From: Symbiodinium natans
Taxonomy: Eukaryota > Sar > Dinophyceae > Suessiales > Symbiodiniaceae
Reading direction: 5' to 3'
Length of the DNA: 62,000 nt
Assembly (NCBI GenBank): GCA_905221605.1
Contig: CAJNDS010002191.1
Span: 322,710 to 384,709, forward strand
Both the position numbers and the translations under genes were made by a program. Below the pieces are notes generated by a model. That model ran no database searches. It was not told where the DNA came from and was given only the letters and a program-made list of their open reading frames with translations. This document shows, piece after piece, positions 56,820-62,000 of the stretch; the stretch's first letter is position 1; each line of letters starts with the position of its first letter.

Positions 56820-58132
56820 AGCTTGGCAACAATTGACCTATGGAGTTAACATTTCACTTGACCTGTGGAATGGCCCGGCACGGATGTACAAGGGTTCAGG
56901 CTACAGGTACAATGATTGGCGAGACCAAAACAACTGATTGGGCTTTTGTGGTTTGTGGCTTCGAGAGACTACATCCGCGCCTCCAATGTTAGTGGCTCAG
57001 TGCCGGTCCTCCAAGCGCTTTCGTACAGCCTCAAGGTCAGCTTTGTCCTTGGCCACTTGTTGCAGTCTGTGAACTTGAGGTACTGTAGGGCTGCAGGCTA
57101 GTCCTGACCCCCACCCACCATTCCATGCAACTGAGCACTTGCAGACTTGGCCCCCCCCAAAAGAGTGTTCCGGAAGCCCTCATCCCTTCTGACGCCTGAG
57201 GCTCCCTCGAAAGCCAAGCCCAAAACCCCAAAGGCGGAGGAACTTTAGTGAGACGGAATAGGCTCAAAGTGGGCATTCTCCTTTGACATGTTCACCCTTA
57301 TACTGACAGTCCTTAAACAGGGATGAAGATAGGGGAAGTACTATCAACCCTATTAAGGACTGTTAGTATAAGGGGGAATGTCCCAACTTCTTCCTCTCTA
57401 AGCCCTTTCTTTACCCTCAACCCTAAACCCTTTTTACGTCTAGGACTGCTGCACTGACAACCCTAAACCCTAAACCCTAAACCCTAAAAGAAGCCCGAAG
57501 ACCTCCCCCTGGAAAACGAAGGGCGGCCATGGTTCGGCTTTGGGATCCAGGGCCACTGTTAGCTCCTCTCGAAAGGCTGGTTGGCTTAGATGGGGCGTTA
57601 GGGTTTAGGGCTTATAGGGCTTAGGGCTCAGGGCTATACTGCATGGTTACACACGAAGACACACGGGATGTGGTTCTACCAGGCCCGTTGAGAAGTTCCC
57701 GCCACGGTTTTTGTCTTTTTGAAGGTGCAAGTGAAAGCCCCCTTCTGTCCGAGGCTCTTGTGGAGCTGGAAGCACCCGAAACTCCCGACCCCTATGTAAG
57801 CACCTGTTGGGCAACCCTCTTGGCCAGCCTCTTGGCATGATGCGGATGTCACAATTGAGTCTTTGGCTGGAAGGCACGAAAATCTCGCACCATGACATGC
57901 TAAGCAACGTCTGATCTTGCTGGCACGCAGTGCATTTTTCGCGATGCTATAACATCACTGGCGTAGTTGCTAACCCCAGCTCCGTGGTCCTGTCTAGCGT
58001 GATGATGCTGATTTCATGGCAGGAACCAGACCTATGACATTGTTGGATAACACAGCTCTTGTGGCAGGGTCCCCATGCAATCACCCGGAAATTACCCACA
58101 TCTGGGTGGAGGTTTCGGCATCTTAAGTTTTA
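56820..58132. other. Region upstream of the receptor-like gene
   Basis: No gene is visible. This would hold the promoter and 5' leader of the minus-strand gene starting at 56819. No TATA-like or other defined element can be claimed. It contains a family A foldback (57284-57385) and a short CCCTAAA stretch near 57460-57488. Confidence 0.5.
57284..57385. repeat. Foldback family A copy
   Basis: This 102-bp copy is near full length. It starts GACATGTTCACCCTTATACT, then GACAGTCCTTAAACAGGGAT. It ends CTATTAAGGACTGTTAGTAT, then AAGGGGGAATGTCCC. The arms are the clearest inverse pair of the family. Confidence 0.75.
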
Positions 58133-58241
58133 TTAAGGGTTTTTGGATTTGAGGTGTTGGAGCCTCAATCTGCGCTCATCCTCTGTCAGCATGCCATCGC
58201 CATTTGCAGGTTCACAGGGCACTGTGGGGATGGTGGGCACG
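58133..58241 (-). CDS. Candidate terminal exon with EF-hand-like loop
   Basis: A strong acceptor (GATTTTTTCAG) ends at 58242 on the minus strand. The frame that follows contains VPTIPTVPCEP and ANGDGMLTEDERRLRLQHLK, then SKNP and a stop at 58133. NGDG-x-L-x-x-x-E matches the core of an EF-hand calcium-binding loop, but the usual aspartate at loop position 1 is a proline, so binding would be weak. Only one loop is visible, and the upstream exon was not found. It could be the end of a spliced gene or a chance match. Confidence 0.35.
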
Positions 58242-58359
58242 CTGAAAAAATCAAGCTCTGTTCCGGAAATTAAATTAAGAGCAGCAAAAAAAGACACGCA
58301 TTGCGCGCCCCCAGGCATCGAACTCCTCAAAACTGGGGGTTCCGTAGACAGCTCCCCCC

Positions 58360-58453
58360 TGGTTCTTAGTAGGGAATGAGGGAACGAGGGCCCTGTATAT
58401 GCCCTTAAGGCATTATGTAGGGCCCTCATTCCCTCATTCCCTACTAAGAACCA
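58360..58453. repeat. Foldback, 94 bp, arms ~40 bp
   Basis: TGGTTCTTAGTAGGGAATGA then GGGAACGAGGGCCCT is inverted as AGGGCCCTCATTCCC then TCATTCCCTACTAAGAACCA, with a short loop around GCCCTTAAGGCAT. The arms are almost perfect, so this is a recently formed or selected hairpin. Confidence 0.85.
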
Positions 58454-59562
58454 GCCACAGTCTCCGCAATAACTCTAAACCCTAAACCCTAAACCTTAAA
58501 CCCTAAACCCTAAACGCTAAACCCTAAACCCTAAACCCTAAACCCTAAACCCTAAACCCTAAGCAACACTGAGTTCAACTCGGGCCTGCAGCTGCTCCTG
58601 GGCCTTCTGGAGGTCGTTGCGCTCTGCCTGGGAAAAAACCATGTTGCCTCAACTTCAGGATGGGGTTTAGGGTTTAGGGTTTAGGGTTTAGGGTTTAGGG
58701 TTTAGGGTTTTTTTTTGCCACCCGACTAGGGTTTAGGGTTCAGGATGGTTCAGGCTTAACCAGGGCTGTCTTCGGGGGGTCTCTGGAGTCTTCCTTCTCT
58801 TCCTTCGCCTTTGGAGGATGTTTTAAGGTTCAAGGCGCTGGTGAGATACTGCGGCTTTCCAGGCTTGGGATCCCAAAACGTAGCATTGAGGATCGAATCC
58901 CTACTGTAGCTGAAGGGGTTGCACGTCTTTGACCAAAAAACAAAAATCACACCCAAAGCCCCCTAATCTCGGTCTAGCCAACTTGCTCTATAAGGTTCCG
59001 AGATGGGCGTTTTAGGGCGTAGGGAGTGAGCGGGTGGGGACGGGGGGTGGGGGGAAGGGAACGACGTTGCGCCTTGCCCTCCACACACTCCCCGAAGATG
59101 ATCACCTGTGGCAGAGAGCCGCGGTAACAGGATTCAGTGTGTCCGGGTTGGACACTTGAGGAGATTTGGGCATCACACCCCGAAACCCCGAATCCAAAAG
59201 ACATGCCGACGCCTGCTCTTCAAGGCGCCGAAGGGCCATGTCCTTCCGGGTGCAGGAAATGGGGGGGGGGGGGTGCGGTAGGATTTGCGGGTTTTCTTTT
59301 TGTTTTTTCCTCAGGGTTTCTGCCAGAGGTCACCGTCTTTGTTCTTTCAGTCTGGGCTTGGAGTGTGGGTCGCTGGTGTCAGGTGTTCCCATGTCCGAAA
59401 CCTCCCTCCCTGCATGGCATTGGTGACTGCACTGACGACATACTGGGCACAAGGAACTATGGGTTATCGGGACCCGCCTAGAACCTGCTAACGTTGGATG
59501 CTGATTCAAATTCCCCCCCCCCCCCCCCCACACAACCCACGAAACAAAAGAATACCAACCGA
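58454..59562. other. Intergenic DNA with telomere-like arrays
   Basis: A CCCTAAA array (58470-58562) and a TTTAGGG array (58661-58710) face each other over about 100 bp. A G-run at 59262-59272 and a C-run at 59513-59529 follow. No gene is supported. Confidence 0.55.
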
Positions 59563-60480
59563 ACGAGCATCATGAGCATCAGCTGCGACTGTGCCTTCAG
59601 AAGGGAGCATCATGAGCGTCAGTTGCGACTGTCCTTCAGCAGCGGGCCCCCCAAAGCGAGCATCATGAGCATCAGCTGCGACTGTCCTTCTGCGGCGGGC
59701 CCCCATCAGCTGCGACTGTCCTTCAGCGCCGGCCAGACCCCCAAAGTGAGCATCATGAGCATCAACTGCGACTGTCCTTCGGCGGCAGACCCCCAAAGCG
59801 AGCATCATGAGCATTAGCTGCGACTGTCCTTCGGGCGGCAGACCCCCAAAGCGAGCATCGCGAGCATCAGCTGCGACTGTCCTTCTGCGGCGGGCCCCCA
59901 TCAGCTGCGACTGTCCTTCAGCGCCGGCCAGACCCCCAAAGTGAGCATCATGAGCATCAGCTGCGACTGTCCTTCGGCGGCAGACCCCCAAAGCGAGCAT
60001 CATGAGCATTAGCTGCGACTGTCCTTCGGGCGGCAGACCCCCAAAGCGAGCATCGTGAGCATCAGCTGCGACTGTCCTTCAGCGGCGGGCCCCCGCAAAG
60101 CGAGCATCATGAGCATCAGCTGAGGCAGTTCTTCATGAGACAGGCCCCCAAAGCGAGCATCAGGAGCATCAGCTGCGACTGTCCTTCAGCGGCGGGCCCC
60201 CATCAGCTGCGACTGTCCTTCAGCGCCGGCCAGACCCCCAAAGCGAGCATCATGAGCATCAGCTGCGACTGTCCTTCGGCGGCAGACCCCCAAAGCGAGC
60301 ATCATGAGCATTAGCTGCGACTGTCCTTCGGGCGGCAGACCCCCAGGCGAGCATCATGAGCATCAGCTGCGACTGTCCTTCAGTCGCCGGCCCCCCAAAG
60401 CAAGCATCATGAGCATCAGCTGGAACAGTTCTTCATGAGAAGGGCCCCCAAAGCGAGCATCATGAGCACTAGTTGCGACA
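59563..60480. repeat. GC-rich minisatellite with higher-order units
   Basis: There are about 18 units of roughly 50-55 bp, consensus AGCATCATGAGCATCAGCTG followed by CGACTGTCCTTC and a variable GGCGG-CCCCC block, then AAAGCG. Shortened units lacking AGCATCATG (only CATCAGCTGCGACTG) recur at about 59705, 59898 and 60209, in the same sequence context. This shows that a block of several units, about 190 bp, was amplified. A 167-codon minus-strand frame (59506-60009) is kept open by the repeat and is not treated as a gene. Confidence 0.85.
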
Positions 60481-62000
60481 GAGGGACTAGAATCATCAGG
60501 GCTCGACATTAGGCTTGAGGGACATCGCCGAAGCCTTGGGGAGTCACCGAGTCAAATCCCTAAAAACGGTTCAAGCCCCTCCACTCAAGCCGTCCAACAG
60601 CCCCGCAGTGGTCTCAACCCTGAGCCCTTATAAGCCTACTCTGGCCCCCAATCTCCTTTGGCCATTCGCATGCAAATAAATCACTGCGCCTGTTTACCCG
60701 CATAGGTCTCTCAACAAGCATTCAAGCCCCATTTTTGCATTCAGGCCCCTGATCCACGACTGACTCTTTGCCCTGGCACGCTGAACCCCTAAACCCCAAG
60801 ACCCTAAGACCTTAAACCCCAAAAACCCTAAAATCCCTAAACCCCTTGTTGCATCCTAAACCCCTTTACAACACCCTTAAAGCCCCTAAGCACCTAAACC
60901 CCCCTAAAACCCTTTTTTCCGTAAACCCCTCAACACCCTAAAACCCTAAACCTCTTTTTTTGCTGAACCCCCTAGAACCCTAAAACCCCTTTTTTCCCTA
61001 AACCACCCAAAAACCCCAAAGTGGCCCAAGGCGCCTCCGCTTTCCGCTCCAGGCTGTGGAGGACCTTCGCTCGCAGGGCTTGGGATCCGGCTCGAAGCCC
61101 TTGACCAAACAAAGGGGATTTAGGGCTTAGGGTTTTAGGGCTTTAGGGATAGGGTTTAGGGTCTAAGGGTCTATAGGGTTTCAAGGTTTATAGGGTTTAG
61201 GGTTCCTCAAGCGAACGCACTGCAGGGTATTATCCGGTGTTCTTTCGACGGATGTTCTGCTGCTTACCTCTAAGCATCACTCCAACAGTCACTATGGGTA
61301 TACTCAAAAAGGGGACAGGTCCCCAAGTCTTGCACCCATCTCTCTATTGTAGTGTCTGTGCAGAAGTCAAAAGTGCCCTTTCTGTGACAAATGCGGAGTC
61401 GGGATGCGGCATGCTCTGTGTGAGTGCCCGGACGTCAGACCTGTTTGTGGTATCAGGGCTTGCGCTTCACACCAGCAGGAGTGTATAGAGGCGAACCTCC
61501 GCCTGATGCAGGTGCCTTTTCGTTCGGCACGGCGGACACCATAGACGCAGCTAGGATTCCGATACGCAGGACGCGCCTTGGCGGGAAGCATCGCGAAGTA
61601 TGCGAGGTATCGCGAAACCCATCCCTGCCCCCTCTCCTCAACTTCGCTGTTAGGGGAGTGGCCTTGTGGGAGATGCAAGACATGAATAACAAAGGGGGTT
61701 TTGGGTTTAGGGTTTATAAGTTCCTAAACTCCTCTGACCTTGTTGAGCCGTTCGTCGAGCTGGTCCAGGCGGCCACTGGTGGCCTTTTGCTCCATCTGCT
61801 CGCCTTCCGGTTGAGGGCTTTCCGGGCATTCTGCCCCAACCCAAACCCTTTAGGGGTTTGGGGTTTAGGGTTACCCTAGTTCGAAACCCAAGCCATCAAA
61901 CCCAAAACTAAAGCCCGTGAAAACAACAAGCCCGAGTTCCCAGACCCTGTCAACCTGTAAACCCTAATCCCCCCAACCCTTTTGAACCTGGAAGCTGCTT
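60481..62000. other. Degenerate telomere-like intergenic DNA
   Basis: Variable AAACCC-type motifs with T- and C-rich slips are concentrated at 60785-61015, and TTTAGGG-like motifs at 61118-61205. There are short motifs near 61700-61720 and 61855-61872. Frames at 61237-61488 and 61424-61879 show no recognisable domain. Confidence 0.55.

Noticed and set aside
59506-60009. 167-codon minus-strand frame in the minisatellite
   Set aside because: It is open only because of the repeat. Units change length out of phase, and the frame does not cover the array.
59563-60480. Possible CRISPR-like array
   Set aside because: Linkers are variants of one another, unlike unique spacers. Unit length varies, no cas-type gene is present, and the genome is eukaryotic.

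Overview
The window looks like nuclear DNA of a dinoflagellate; a Symbiodiniaceae- or Polarella-like genome fits best, but the species cannot be read from the sequence. Four observations support this. Degenerate TTTAGGG/CCCTAAA telomere-type motifs fill the intergenic DNA. Genes are very sparse and their introns use GT, GC and apparently GA donor sites. A cold-shock-domain gene is repeated in near-identical head-to-tail units on one strand. Several introns look like inserted foldback elements (introners). The best-supported genes all lie on the minus strand.

Layout. 1-10.6 kb: non-coding, with telomere-like motifs and a 2.57-kb giant foldback (3478-6047). 10.6 kb: a candidate signal-peptide first exon. 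13.8-15.0 kb: the 3' part of a spliced gene whose product has four CX24C repeats that appear only when the exons are joined. 15-24.7 kb: non-coding, with long telomere-like arrays and C/G homopolymers. 24.7-25.2 kb: a decayed integrase. 25.3-26.4 kb: an RCC1-like gene made of seven 39-residue repeats. 27.1-27.5 kb: a possible hAT transposase remnant. 31.8-32.6 kb: an intact single-exon coiled-coil gene between telomere-like tracts. 36.2-38.9 kb: the three-copy cold-shock array. 39-51.4 kb: repeats only, including a 480-bp AT-rich foldback. 51.5-56.8 kb: a gene I reconstruct as five exons encoding about 1408 residues. 58.1-58.5 kb: a possible EF-hand-like terminal exon and a 94-bp foldback. 59.56-60.48 kb: a minisatellite with higher-order structure. 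The last 1.5 kb is degenerate telomere-like DNA.

The main biological find is the large gene at 51.5-56.8 kb. It joins a secreted substrate-binding-like ectodomain, a cysteine-rich stalk, a multi-pass membrane region and a cytoplasmic TIR-like domain, so it reads as a one-protein sensor. Three of its introns are foldbacks flanked by short duplications. A second theme is the population of short foldback elements: one roughly 100-bp family has six recognisable copies here, one of them inside an intron of this gene. No complete metabolic pathway, rRNA, tRNA or CRISPR array was found.
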